From Catonia carolina (taxonomy: Eukaryota > Arthropoda > Insecta > Hemiptera > Achilidae): a stretch of DNA of 64,000 nt. The stretch lies in the NCBI GenBank assembly GCA_035578175.1, contig JAQMRL010000007.1, positions 50,490,227 through 50,554,226 of the forward strand. The letters run 5' to 3'. The translations under genes and the position numbers were made by a program. Below the pieces are notes generated by a model. That model ran no database searches, was not told the DNA's origin, and saw only the letters and a program-made list of their open reading frames with translations. Of this stretch, positions 21,121 to 32,803 are shown piece after piece. The first letter of the stretch is position 1, and every line of letters starts with the position of its first letter.

Positions 21121-21443
21121 AAAAAAAATTATAAAAAAAAAAAAAAAAAATTTAAGAAACGCTATTATTTAACAATGATTCAAATAAAAAATGAACTAAA
21201 AAGAAAAAATAAAAAAAATTACAAAAAAAATTACAGTCATTACTGTTACAAATAAAAGCGTGGCGCATTATTGTAAAATATTCGTTGTATAAAAATGCGC
21301 CACGCTTTTATTTGTAACAGTAATGACTGTAATTTTTTTTGTAATTTTTTTTATTTTTTCTTTTTAGTTCATTTTTTATTTGAATCATTGTTAAATAATA
21401 GCGTTTCTTAAAATTTTTTTTTTTTTTTTTTTATAATTTTTTT
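21121..21443. repeat. A/T-rich near-perfect palindrome
   Basis: Arms of about 148 bp (21121-21268 and 21295-21443) are almost perfect inverse copies around a 26-base spacer. The innermost 20 bp are GC-richer (AAAAGCGTGGCGCAT), the rest are A/T homopolymer-rich. It could be a MITE or a recent inversion; no duplicated target is evident. Confidence 0.85.
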
Positions 21444-21905
21444 CTGTGATTTTTTTTGTTAATTTTTTTGTAAATTTTTTTTCTTTTTTTCTTTTTAGTT
21501 ACTTTTTTTAAGTAATTGTTAAATTAAAGCGTTTTTTAAATTTTTTAAATTTTTTTTGAAAAAAAAAAATTTTCAAAAATTTTTTTGAAATTTTTTTGTA
21601 ATTTTTTTTTACAAACACCTATTGTCATCGAAGATAAACAAGTGTGCAAAGTTTGATTCATATTGATACGGTAGAAGTATTAAAATTTTAAGTTGCCAGA
21701 TTTGATGGATCCAAGAGTAAGTTATTTTGTAATAATAAAAGCGTTTAAAAAAAATTTTTTTGTAAATTTTTTTTTATGACAGCGTATTGTCATCGAAGAT
21801 AAACAAGTGTGCAAAGTTTGATTCATATTGATACGGTAGAAGTATTAAAATTTTAAGTTGCAAGATTTTATGGATCCATGAGTAAGTTAAATAAAAGCGT
21901 TTAAA
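21444..21905. repeat. A/T tandem array with AAAGCGTTT units
   Basis: AATAAAAGCGTTTAAAAA-type sequence recurs at about 21410, 21525, 21738 and 21890. A 110-bp block (ATTGTCATCGAAGATAAACA to GGATCCA) occurs twice, at 21621 and 21786, a 165-bp period. The arm of the adjacent palindrome ends in the same motif, so the palindrome looks like part of the same array. Confidence 0.75.
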
Positions 21906-22763
21906 AATCTAATATCATATGAGCGTAACCAACTCAGGATCCAGGAAAATTTTCTAAAATAAATTTCCTCTCTTAAACAATGAAAGGTAAAATCTGATTC
22001 CTACAGTTAGTTAAACTTTATTATAATAAAATGAAATAATTATGTAACGACGCAAAAATGACATGAACTTGTAAGAATCAATGTAAAGGCCATTTAAAAT
22101 AACTTAAAGTAAATAAAAAAATACATTAAACTTGTTATAATAAGTCTCTAAGATAAGATCCAGGATAACACAAGTTGGCTGGCTGCATTCCAAACCACTC
22201 AATGCAGAAAGCACACTTCTTCCTACCTTTGACAAGAAATTATTATTAAACCATAAAACTATTACTTTGTTTAATTACAAACTATTCTGAACAAAAGTGA
22301 GAAAACATTTTTTCTTTTAAGAAATACATAATTTTTCTTAAAATTATTTTCTTGTCTTAATTTTACATGTCGAAAGTGGATTTGAGTGTGCATCCACTAC
22401 TTGCCAAAATAAATATGAAGTTGTTTATAAAATACAGTTATAACCACGATTACGGAACCCGTCGTAATGAAAATTTCAGTGTGGAAAAATATAGAATTAA
22501 AATAAAATTTTAAAATTTAGAAGAAATAACACCAAATGTACCAGAGAATTTCGGTACGAAAACAGGATACAGGAAATGGAATTTCCTGTCATCTTACAAA
22601 ATCGTGACGTAAAATTGGAATTTATAAATTTAAAAGAAAACGAGAAGAAATTAGTAAACGTCATAAAAAATTTGAGAAAGAAAACAACAGATTAATATTT
22701 TACGAACGTATGTAAAGATTGAGTGAAAACAGATAGATTAAATATTTATTTTTTATGAAAATA
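21906..22763. other. Unassigned A/T-rich sequence
   Basis: No recognisable coding sequence. Short A/T-rich frames only. Confidence 0.45.
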
Positions 22764-23251
22764 CTAGCATGCCCCGACGCGGCTATGCACGCGAAAAATG
22801 GTGTAATCACTTTTTTTTTAAATATGTAGCAGAAATTGTGTGAGCTTCAATTTGTTTCAAATGCTCTCGAAGTTGAAGCTCGGTCGCGGTTTTGTAGAAG
22901 GCGAGATTCTCGTTGTTCCCCCGTTTCAGCAGTTCTTGCTTTTTGAAGTTTTTTGCTTTTGAAGATTTTCTTCCTAGCACTGTTTTTATGGCTCTATTGA
23001 AAATGGAAAAAACAAAAAAAAACAACCACAAAATAAAAAAATTGTCAAAACCAAAAACTTAAATCTACGTTGAATAAAATAAAAGTCAAAATAAAATATC
23101 AAAGCGATTGATCACTCACCAATTAAAAGAAAATTAAAACAAATTAAAGAAACACGGAACTTTACTTTTATAAAATACTCAACAATACAAAATTGTATCT
23201 ACATAATAAAATACAATAAAAAAATAATCATGTGACGTTGTCACCAGCTGA
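22764..23251 (-). mobile_element. Helitron 3' half, reverse
   Basis: On the minus strand it ends in GCCGCGTCGGGGCATGCTAG followed by T, the canonical Helitron CTAG terminus with a GC-rich hairpin-like region before it. It is nearly identical to 13890-14315, with about 60 extra bases at 22836-22900. The match stops at 23251, where an old family A fragment with CA repeats begins. Confidence 0.7.
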
Positions 23252-23397
23252 ACACACACGCACACACACACAACCGATCGGTAGAAACATGGTTTTTGGG
23301 CTGGGGCTGTATTTCCGGTAAAAACAATATTTAGAAAATTTTACACGAAAACAACTATATTATACCTATATATTTCATATAGGGCAATGGAAAGTAA
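23252..23397 (+). mobile_element. Old family A end fragment
   Basis: A short CA array, the ACCGATCGGTAGAAACATG block and the CCTATA hairpin end in GGGCAATGGAAAGTAA, the older terminus. The last 12 bases are duplicated around the next SINE. Confidence 0.7.
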
Positions 23398-23544
23398 TCT
23401 CATCATGCGGTCTTGGGTTCGAATCCCATTCAGGCACGGCATATTTTCATACGTTACAAAAAATTCATTTCATTTTTCACCGTCTGCATTAGCAGTAATT
23501 GCAGAACAGTCGGACGTTAAACAAAAAAATAAAAATAAAATTAA
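23398..23544 (+). mobile_element. tRNA-derived SINE (family I), 5'-truncated
   Basis: Begins inside the tRNA-like head (CATGCGGTCTTGGGTTCGAA), keeps the B box and the CAGTCGGACGTTAAAC tail with poly-A. It is flanked by AATGGAAAGTAA (23386-23397, 23545-23556), so it landed exactly in the terminus of the old A copy. Confidence 0.85.
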
Positions 23545-23556
23545 AATGGAAAGTAA

Positions 23557-24584
23557 AAATTGATGAGTCTAGATTTCCAGAGAAAAAGCCAAGAAACTAT
23601 GAATGGCAAAATGGACAGAAGAAAGGAAGAAACAACAAAATGTGAGATAGAATTTTGAATAAGATATGAATCTAAACTATGTAAACGTAGTGCGCAAGGT
23701 TTAAAAAAACTGTTTTGAAACTTAATTTTTGGGTTTAAAACTTAAGGGGTAGGGAAGTTTTAACATTTTAAAAAGTGTTTATTATTTTTGTAATTATTGT
23801 AAACCTTTTTGTGCACCTGAAATCCAGATATTATTTTAATAAAATCCTAAATAAAGATTATTTAAACATTTTATTGAAATTGTGTATTTCCGGTGAAAAC
23901 TCGATTTTGAAAAATCGATATTAAACCAATACTTTCAATATTTAGTTATTAATCTAAAATAATTGTAACGTTTTGTTCAAAAACATTATGTTTCACAAAA
24001 ATTGGTATTTAAAAAAAATTTTGAAGGTAGATTTCCCCCTTAATTGAAGAAAATAAACTGGTTATTATTTTATGTTAAATATTATTTTGTGTGTTATATA
24101 AAAATAAAAAAAATAATTAAAAATAAGTATTCTAATTCTGGAAAAACATTAAATTAATATCTTCAAATATTTGTTATTGCGATAATCTTGTTATTACGAA
24201 TTTATTAATAACCCAGAACAGGCTTATACAAGCAACTTAAATCGATCAATAAATTTACATTGCTGTTTTTTTTTAGCGAATGTTTAAACACGTTGGTTTT
24301 TGGGCATGATACGATTATTTTGTTTGCAAAGATGATCGAATGTAGGGCACTTTTTCATCATTGATATTTATTCGTTATTACGTAAAATATTTATATTACA
24401 CTTAATTTATTTTATTTTACATCAAGCATAAAATTATTAAATGGAAAACATAAAATATTACTTAAATTGTTTTTTATTGCATTATTACATTAATTGTTGG
24501 TGTCAATTTTTAAAATTCTCATCTATCAATTATTTTGTTCGTCCGTCCATCACACCCACATATCAGAAACTACAAGAGAGATCA
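23557..24584. other. Mostly unassigned, with a small family A scrap
   Basis: About 23885-23935 resembles the conserved family A block before the terminal hairpin (TTTCCGGTGAAAACTCGATT). The rest is A/T-rich with no recognised content. Confidence 0.4.
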
Positions 24585-25698
24585 ACAAACTTCCGGTTGA
24601 CCAATTTTTACTTTCTCTTGCCTATATGAATATATAGGAAGGAAAGTATTGTTTTCATGTAGATTTTTTTGAAATCAAATTTTCACCGGATCTACACGTT
24701 TTCAGACCCCCTGAACCAAAAATACATGTTTTTAGCGATTGGTCTGTCTGTGTGTCCGTGTGTGTATGTGTGTGAACAGAATATCTCAAGAACGAAACAT
24801 CGTACGAACTTGAAACTTGAAACTTAAGTTACATCCATTACCGGACCCGACACAAACATTTTCATCAAAATCGGTCAACCGAACGTAGTAGTTTATTCGT
24901 GTAATTTTTCACTTTTTTGCTATTTTCTCAAAAACTGGTCCTACGATTTTTTTAAAAATTGCCTGGTTTACTAAATTGTTTATGCTGTACAAGTAGGGTA
25001 GGCGCCATGTTTGCTGAAATTCTTGGTGAGGCTGTTTTTACGTAAAAAAAATTGTTTTTTAAGACTACGGCTTTAATATGCATTTTAGCGCAGAAATGTA
25101 TATATAATAAAAAATGTAGAGAATTTAAAATCCTACAACATTTATTTCAAACATTTTTTTTTTAACGCTTAGTTTAGCGGTAATTAGCGATTTTCTGTTT
25201 TTCTCACGAAAACGTGTGAAAAATCAATTTTTTTCGGCCTTAGTATGCATTTTACGAGAAAAGTGTATATAATCAAATGTATAGAAAATTAAAAGATCTA
25301 CATCTTTTATTTAGAGCATGTTTCTCTACAGAGCCTATTTTAGCGTGAAAGAGTGATTTTCGTATTTTTCAGCCAAACTGAGGTTGATTTTAATTTTGCG
25401 TTTTTCACTCATGATTAAAATATGGTTATGTTTCTTAAGGTTAGTTTGTTGTTTATTTCTAATGTAAGGTTATATTTGTCATAATGTTCATTGGCAAGAG
25501 AAAGTAGTGTGAATGTTTCACACCAGAATTTTTTAATTAATTTTCACAGACATTGACACATACAAACCAATCGGCAAAAACATATTCTTTTGGACTCAGG
25601 AGACCTGAATATGTGTATTTTCTGTGAAATTCACTCTGAAAATGTAACACGAAAACGTAACTTTCTTTACGTATATTTTATAAGGGCAAGAGAAAGTA
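24585..25698 (+). mobile_element. Old family A relic interrupted by a younger copy
   Basis: The left piece (24585-24608) is the CTTCCGGTTGACCAATTT block. The right piece (25528-25698) is the ACCAATCGGCAAAAACAT block through to GGGCAAGAGAAAGTA. Both are in forward orientation and in the right order, with a younger reverse copy between them. Confidence 0.62.
24609..25527 (-). mobile_element. Family A repeat, complete, nested
   Basis: All landmarks except a long array: the TG region is short (24744-24773). Reverse orientation, ending CACCAGA. It lies inside the older forward relic. Confidence 0.88.
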
Positions 25699-26009
25699 AA
25701 CGTCTCCTTTACAACAGCAAAGATTTTGACCAAGGAAGAAAGTAAATTTTTAAATGTTAAAAATTCTGTTTTTGCATTCAAGTGGCTTTAGAGAACAAGA
25801 TCCTGAGTAATAAAAAAAATAATGTTGGAAACAGAGAAAGTAGGGCAAGAGTAATGATTTTTGGAAAATAGTAAAGTTTAGACCGTCCTAAATTGTTGAG
25901 AAATGATTCATAAAGTACGATAAGGACTTAATCCAACTTTTTGTACTCTTGTATACTCTATGTGTTGCATTCTCTACATTGCTTCTATCTACGTAACTCA
26001 CAGACCTTA
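25699..26009. other. Unassigned spacer
   Basis: An isolated GTAGGGCAAGAGT (25840-25852) resembles a family A subterminal repeat. Otherwise nothing is recognised. Confidence 0.35.
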
Positions 26010-26011
26010 TA

Positions 26012-27024
26012 CAGGGTGATTCATGAAGTTCTCCCCCCACTTCTACAGCACATTGTACTAGTAAAAATAATGAAAAAATGTTATATAAACATAGGTCCGA
26101 AAACGCTTCGTTAGCGAGTTACAGCTAGCGAAAGTTTCGCCTGGATTTCAGTTCACCAGGTGAAATGAGGTCTTCCTGGAATTGTGGTAAGGTAGATTAA
26201 GGGGCGAATTCAATCATTTCTTATGGTTTTTGATCTGATAAATTGAATAAAACAGGTCCCAGAACTGTAAGTTAAATAGTTTTTGAGAAAACCAGTGTCA
26301 AATGCAAAAAATGGAGTGAAAATCACATTTTTTCATCTTTGGGCAAGAATAACTTTGTTATTTCACCAAGAAACAGTTAAAAATTTTCAATAAAAAATGT
26401 AGAAAATTTTATTCTGAACAAACCGGTGTAAATAAAGTACACAGAAAGCGAATAGTTTTTGAGAAAACCAGTGTCAAATGCAAAAAAATGGAGTGAAAAA
26501 AACACATTTTTTCATTTTAGTTTTTCCGGTTAATTTTACTTTGTACTCTTATGAATAAAAACTCATTTAATCAAACATCTATTCGCTTTCTGTGTACTTA
26601 ATTTACACCGGTTTGTTCAGAATAAAATTTTTCTACATGTTTTATTGAAAAATTTTAACTGTTTCTTGGTGAAATAACACAGTTATCCTTGCCCAAAGAT
26701 GAAAAAATAAGTTTTTCACTCCATTTTTTGCATTTGACACTGGTTTTCTTAAAAACTATTTAACTTACAGATCTGGGACCTGTTTATATTCCATTTATCA
26801 GATCAAAAACCATAAGAAATGATTGAATTTGCCCCTTAATCTACCTTACTACAATTCCAGGAAGACCTCATTTCACCTGGTGAACTGAAATCCAGGCGAA
26901 ACTTTCGCTAGCTGTAACTCGCTAACGAAGCGTTTTCGGACCTATGTTTATATAACATTTTTTCATTATTTTTACTAGTACAATGTGCTGTAGAAGTGGG
27001 GGGAGAACTTCATGAATCACCCTG
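26012..27024. mobile_element. 1-kb fold-back MITE (CAGGGTG ends)
   Basis: Arms of about 443-446 bp (26012-26454 and 26579-27024) are inverse copies starting CAGGGTGATTCATGAAG, flanked by TA. The loop contains a second direct copy of a 60-base arm segment (TTTTTGAGAAAACCAGTGTC at about 26278 and 26455). No coding. Its ends resemble those of 36032-36490, which suggests one superfamily. Confidence 0.85.
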
Positions 27025-27212
27025 TAGAGAATTTAGCGGGGTTTTAAATGAAACAACTCGCATAGTATTAAACCCTATGTAGGTTATCGGCCCTATGTAA
27101 AAGCGCTATCTACGGGAGAGGAGCTGCCTTCTACAGCCACTTAGACCGACTGAATATGAGGTTTTCTCTTACTTTCTTTCACAGCGCAAGCGTATTTTGC
27201 TGCTACTTCCTA

Positions 27213-27372
27213 CTTTATTTTACGTCCGACTGTTCTGCACATAAATGTTATGCAGACGATGAAGGAAGATATATGTAAGTGAGTAAAGAAGAAATTCCAA
27301 GCCAGGTATGACCGGGATTCGATCCCAGGGCCCCTAGCGTATTGCGCTGATCACTATACCACAAGTCGACCC
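27213..27372 (-). mobile_element. tRNA-derived SINE, second head type
   Basis: On the minus strand the head holds an A-box-like TGGTATAGTGATC and the B box GGGATCGAATCCC, and the tail is AGAACAGTCGGACG. The tail matches family I SINEs although the head differs. Confidence 0.8.
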
Positions 27373-27994
27373 ACTCCTTGAGACATTCAAAGTGGTATAG
27401 AACCATCAGGAATTAAGATTACTGCCTATCATTATGACAGTAAGCAAACTGAAGAATTAATCCTCAATTCTACACTAGAAATTTCTTCACCGACCCAGAA
27501 CCCCGCTGGGATTGGTTACCTAATCTTTCACTGGGTTACTCATTTAAGCAGGGGCACCTTTTGCAAGTTAAATGTTTGAGCTGGAGTGTAAGAGGTTAAT
27601 AGATATCTTTTGAATGATTTCGTGTATTATATGATGCAGTCAGGTGTGCACAACCTTTTTATTTATTTTTATTTATTTATTTACAGTAATATAAAGGCTA
27701 ACAGAACTTATCCATATAAGCCTTATTGACAAAAAAATTTACATATTTACAAAACAATCTTTGCTTTTTAATATTTTATTTACATAATATACATGCTAAT
27801 ACACTTTTTGTCTCTTTTTTCTCATAAAAATAAAATAATGTTTCAATAAAATTACTTACTATAATAACAAATTAATAAAAAAAAAAGAAATTCCCACAAA
27901 AAAATAGTTAAGCAAAACTTGATCAAAAATAATATTATTTATCAATAAATTAATAAAAAGAACAGGTAAAAAACCAGTAGAAAAAAGAAAAAAA

Positions 27995-28761
27995 TCTGGT
28001 GTGAAACACTCACACAACTTTCTCTTGCCAATGCAAATAATTAACAATAAACCTAACATTATTAATAAAATATTAGAAATAAACAAAAAACTAACCTCAA
28101 AAACATAACCTTATTTTAATCATGAGTGAATGACGCAAAATGAAAATCGAACTCATTGGCTTAAAAAAACGGAAAATCACACTTTCACGCTAAACTAGGC
28201 TTTGTAGAGAAAACTTCTTTAAATAAAAGTTGTAGATCTCTTAATTTTCTATAAATTTTATTATATACACTTTTGTCGTCAAATGCGTACTAAAGCCGAA
28301 ATATTAACAAAATCGATTTTTTACATGTTTTCGTGAGAAAAAACAGAAAATTGCTAATTACCGCTGAACTAAGCGTTATACAAAAAAATGTTTGAAATAA
28401 AAGTTGTAGGATTTTAAATTGTCTACAACTTTTATTATATAAATTTTTGCGGTAAAATGCATATTTAAGCTGTAATCTTAAAAAAACAAAGTTTTTTACG
28501 TGAAAACAGCCTTACCAAGAATTTCAGCCAAGATGACGCCTACCCTATCTTGTAGAGCATAAACAATTTAGTAAACCAGCCGAATTTTAAAAAAATCGTA
28601 GGACCAGTTTTTGAGAAAATCGCAAAAAAGTGAAAAATTATACGAATAAACTACTACTTCCGGTTGACCGATTTTGATGAAAATGTTCGTGTCGGGTCCG
28701 GTAGTGGTATGTAACTTAAGTTTCAAGTTCGTACGATGTTCCGTTCTTGAGATATTCTGCT

Positions 28762-28792
<31 letters not shown>

Positions 28793-28940
28793 ACACACAC
28801 ACACAGACCAATCGCTAAAAACATGTTTTTTTGGGTTCAGGGGGTCTTAAAACGTATAGATCCGGTGAAAACTCGATTCTAAAAATCGACATGAAAACAA
28901 TACATTCCTTCCTACATATTCATATAGGAAAGACAAAGTA
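27995..28940 (+). mobile_element. Family A repeat, complete, in LINE 3' region
   Basis: All landmarks present. The CA array is short (28762-28806), with a worn terminal repeat (GGAAAGACAAAGTA). It is the youngest layer of the hAT-LINE-A nest. Confidence 0.88.
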
Positions 28941-29003
28941 AAAAGAAAGAAGGAAAGGAAGAAAGACAGAAAAAGATGTGTCTGCTCTGTGAATTTATAT
29001 AAT

Positions 29004-29351
29004 TTATTGGTTGGTGAGTGTCTGATAACATTTTGATGAGACTTGTTTGTAATTATCAAAAAAAGGATCGAGTTCCAGATTAAATTTATTAAAAAAGGAT
29101 AATGTCCTTATTAAGAAAGTATTACTGTATTGCACAGTGTTCACTTTAGGCAAATAAAACAGATTAAAAGTCCTGGATCTAACATAAGGTACATAATTAA
29201 AAATGTTTTTAACAATATCCTGTAGGTCAACCTTATTATTTAATATTTTATATAAAAATTGCATACACATCACATTTCGTCTGACTTCAAGGGATTTTAT
29301 GTGAAAAATTCTTCTCATCGTCTCCGCAGAAAACCCTAAAGGGCATGACAT
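29004..29351 (-). pseudogene. LINE ORF2 C-terminus (CR1/jockey-like)
   Basis: An open minus-strand frame of 115 codons: SLEVRRNVMCMQFLYKILNN, then VPYVRSRTFNLFYLP and SNTFLIRTLSFFNKF. This pattern (an LExRR block, FLYKILN, VPxxxxR, then a hydrophobic R-L-x-N end) is characteristic of the C-terminal tail after reverse transcriptase in CR1/jockey-type LINEs. No stop interrupts it, but the catalytic domain is absent because the element is 5'-truncated. Not expected to function alone. Confidence 0.7.
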
Positions 29352-29665
29352 ACCATATTTTTTTGTAACGGTGGATCAATTAATTTCTAATTTTTCGAGC
29401 CGGGCCGCAGGAATAAAATTTCTGAAGTTTAAGAAGCGGCATAAGTTTTATTTACTTGTGGTTAAATTTTAAAATTCAACTTTTATATGGTATGGTGAAC
29501 GACGGATCTTAATAATATCGTACAGCAACTTTGTGTAGCCTACATATTAGCTCCAACGTATTACGTTTCACTAAATTTTAAGAGCAATATTTTAGAGCGG
29601 ACTGCGGGCCGCAAAAAAAGTAAGGGGCTGCAAGCAGCCCACGGGCCGCGGGTTGTACACCCCTG

Positions 29666-30076
29666 TTGCAGATGGTAAGAATTATCACTGCAATTTTTTT
29701 AGCTAAAATTTCTCCCAGGTCCAGTATCAGGGCCCATTCCCCAGGGTCAAGAGTTATAACATTTAAAAAAATTTAAAGATAACATCTAGTTATTGACAGA
29801 TAAGTTACTTAAATCTAAACTGTTTTTCTAATTATTATATAATATTAAGAGATTTTTCCCATTGGTTTAACCGTTAATATGTTCGTTCATTTTCAACTTT
29901 TTCTTGGTGATATGTATCTAAAACATGCAACCCCAGATTATTGTACTTACACGTTTTAAATTTAGCGAATTTAGATACTAACTAATTTAAATACTAACGC
30001 TCTTAACAACTAACTTATCAAATAATTTCAACATATTTACGAGAAAAACTTATCTTTAACATAACAGTTATAAAAA
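29666..30076. other. Unassigned A/T-rich sequence
   Basis: No recognisable coding sequence or repeat. Confidence 0.45.
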
Positions 30077-30858
30077 TCTGGTGTGAAACACTCACACAAC
30101 TTTCTCTTGTCAATGCAAATAATTAACAATAAACACAACATTAGTAATGAAACATTAGAAATAAACAAAAAACCTAACCTCAATAAACATAACCTAATTT
30201 TAATGAGTGAAAGAGGCAAAATGAAAATCTACCTCAGTTTAGCTTAAAACAACGGGAAATCACTCTTTCATGCTAAACTAGGCTCTCTAGAGAGAAATGC
30301 TCTAAATAAAAGTTGTAGATCTTTTAATTTTCTATAAATGTAATTATACACTTTTGTCGTAAATGCATACTAAGGGCGAAAAGTTCGATTTTTCACACGT
30401 TTTCGTGAAAAAAAAAACAGAAAATCGCTAATTATTGCTAAACTAAGCGTTATACAAAACAATGTTTGAAATAAAAATTGTAGGATTTTAAATTCTCTAC
30501 AATTTTTATTATACTATAAATTATTGCGCTAAAATGCAAATTTAGTAAACCAGGCGATTTTTAAAAAAATCGTAGGACCAGTTTTTGAGAAAATCAGAAA
30601 AAAGTGAATAATTACACGAATAAACTACTGCTTCCGGTTGACCTATTTTGATGAAAATGTTCGTGTCGGTCCGGTAGTGATATGTAACTTAAGTTTCAAG
30701 TTCGTGCGATGTTCCGTTCTTGAGATATTCTGTTCACACACACACAGATCAGGGGGTCTGAAAACGTGCAGATCCGGTGAAAACTCGATTTCGAAAAATC
30801 GACATGAAAACGATACTTTCCTTTCCTTCCTATATATTCATATAGGCAAGAGAAAGTA
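30077..30858 (+). mobile_element. Family A repeat with internal deletions
   Basis: Both ends and both units are present, but the sequence between ATGCAAATTTAG (about 30535) and AAACCAGGCG is missing. The CA array is only about 10 bases, and the following ACCAATCGC block is lost. Confidence 0.85.
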
Positions 30859-30865
30859 AAAAGCA

Positions 30866-31702
30866 ATAGAACAAATCAACTTGTTAAAAGAACAAGCAGA
30901 AAAAGCAGTACCACAGATTTCCTTCTCAAAACTAAACAGGTCAAGACACAATACGGATCAAATATTTTTTGTAATATTTTTGAGATTGGAAAAGTTGATA
31001 GCTTCAAGTACCTCGGAAAGATAATGCAACCAAAGACTAGCGAAAAGGAAGTGAACAACAGACGAGGAAAGAAGGCCGGTGCACTTCGAGTAACTGACCG
31101 CTTGTATACGAAGAAAGCACTCTCAAGACAAGCCACGATTAAACATTATATTACTGTGATAGAACCTGTATGACTATACGTGAGAGAGTGCTTTAGAATG
31201 ACTAGGAACGCTGGTCTAGGAAAAGCAGAGGAATTTGTGGGGAAGATCCTCCGCAAGATAATGCTCCGAAGGTAGTGGACGGAAAATATAAGTTACGAGG
31301 TCGAGAAGAACTGAAGAAGGAAAATGAACGATAAATGGAAACGATTAGAAAAATAAGACGTAACTTTATATCGACAACTTATAGAATGAATGACAACCGG
31401 TTGACAAAACGTTTTTTAAGACACTAAACAATAGACCAAAGGTGTCGAATAAATGGTTTAAAAATCTCAGATGGATTATTGAGAAAACCGGAATAAACCA
31501 AACCAAATTCAGAAACGTAATTACGGACTTTAAGAGCTTCCATGAAGAGCAAAAACAGAACACCGGGTGGACAGAAGAGAGGAGAAAAGCCTACAGTGAG
31601 CGAATGCTGAGAATGTGGGCTGCAAAAAGCTTCCAGAAACGTATAAAGTCACCTCACGTGATTAGGAGATACGAGGAAAAATCCAGTTATAAAAGAATAT
31701 AG
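30866..31702 (+). pseudogene. LINE reverse transcriptase C-terminal relic (family L2)
   Basis: Across shifting frames the plus strand reads LLKEQAEKAVPQISFS, then GKVDSFKYLGKIMQ, RQATIKHYITVIEP and, in the open stretch 31442-31702, KWFKNLRWIIEKTGINQ, WTEERRKAYSERM and RMWAAKSFQK. These blocks match the C-terminal half of an insect LINE polyprotein, ending in a WTEERR-AxSERM motif. Frameshifts and several stops (for example after VIEPV) show it is dead. The catalytic YxDD motif is upstream of the truncation. A more decayed relative is at 38786-39140. Confidence 0.7.
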
Positions 31703-32803
31703 TAAAATATATTCTTTTAATTTTAATTCATTATTTGAAACTATACAAAAATGCACAACGACCAAATTTTTAAACAAAAAAATTACAGAGTGACATGATG
31801 TAGACTAATTAAAGCAAGAGTTCATTGACTAAATATAAAATATTTGGTAAAAATTTTAAACGTTTAATATCTTTAGCATGAATGAGAAAATGTATCTGAC
31901 ATTAATACTAAGTAAATAGAGACTTCATGCTACAAATGATTTGGCTTTGTGGGTTATGAAACGTGAATATCATTTAATGTCCTGGTAGGCCTATAAATAT
32001 TTTTTCCTGCCACAATACTTTCCCACTCAATCGTATAAATAAAACGCGTGAAAGTAAAAAAGAAGAATACTAGTATAAATATTTCTCGTGTGTTGCAACC
32101 ATGGGTAAAACCCTTTACAATAAGATATTAAGAACAACTAAAAATGATCAGCGTATTGTTTTGTAGCTACTTTAAATTTGCCATTTGCCTTGAAAAGAAG
32201 TTATTGCATTAATAAACCGGTCTCCTGCTAAACCGAGCCTTGAAAATTATTGGTGTATGAAACCGGTTTAATAATAAAAAAGTACTTTCGTGAACTTGAA
32301 TCTAGATCTGCAGTGTATTACCAAACTAAAAAAAACTAATAAAATTTAATACTCTTACTAAATTTTTAAGAGATTTGTTTTATAAAAAAGTAACTGTAAT
32401 TAGGCTAATTAAGATATTGCTAGGTCATTCATATCGGAATATGAATACTAAATAAATATTGTTTCCTATTTATTTATTTTAAATATTAATTTAATAAATA
32501 TACTTTCTTACTTTTAGTCAGTGTAGTGTTACTAATAAGAAGCATCATTTATAATGTTTATTTTAAACTATAAAAGTTTTATTTACTGTTTTAATTAAAT
32601 AATAAATATTAGATAAATAAATAATTTTCTTTATGAATTACCGGTAATTTGTTTTTACGTACTGCACATTTACGGTAACCTAAACAACGAAGGGTGATAG
32701 ATTTTTTTCTCTATATATGGTATATTAATTCATGAAACATTAAAACAACATCCACCATTAAAAGTTTTTATTTTAAAATTTATTGATCGTAAATAAAATA
32801 AAA
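31703..32803. other. Unassigned A/T-rich sequence
   Basis: About 1.1 kb with no repeats shared within the window and no protein-like frame. It could be single-copy intergenic or intronic DNA. Confidence 0.45.

Larger units (their letters stand above)
27661..29360 (-). mobile_element. CR1/jockey-like LINE 3' end, split by family A
   Basis: On the minus strand: coding relic 29351-29004, then 3' untranslated sequence, ending at 27661 in an ATAAA-repeat tail. A family A copy (27995-28940) sits in the untranslated part. The 5' end is truncated near 29360 inside the hAT-like element. Confidence 0.65.
27641..29665. mobile_element. hAT-like element split by a LINE
   Basis: Possible 15-bp terminal repeats CAGGTGTGCACAACC (27641) and, inverted, CAGGGGTGTACAACC (to 29665). 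Flanks GATGCAGT and TTGCAGAT are a worn 8-bp duplication at best. The right 300 bp have the GGGCCGC/GGGCTGCAAGCAGCCC composition often seen at hAT ends. Only about 20 bp of the left end remain before the LINE tail. No transposase is visible. Confidence 0.5.

Noticed and set aside
21241..21310. Rho-independent-type terminator or structured RNA at the palindrome
   Set aside because: The arms extend to 148 bp with A/T homopolymers, and the context is a eukaryotic repeat array. An inverted duplication is the simpler reading.
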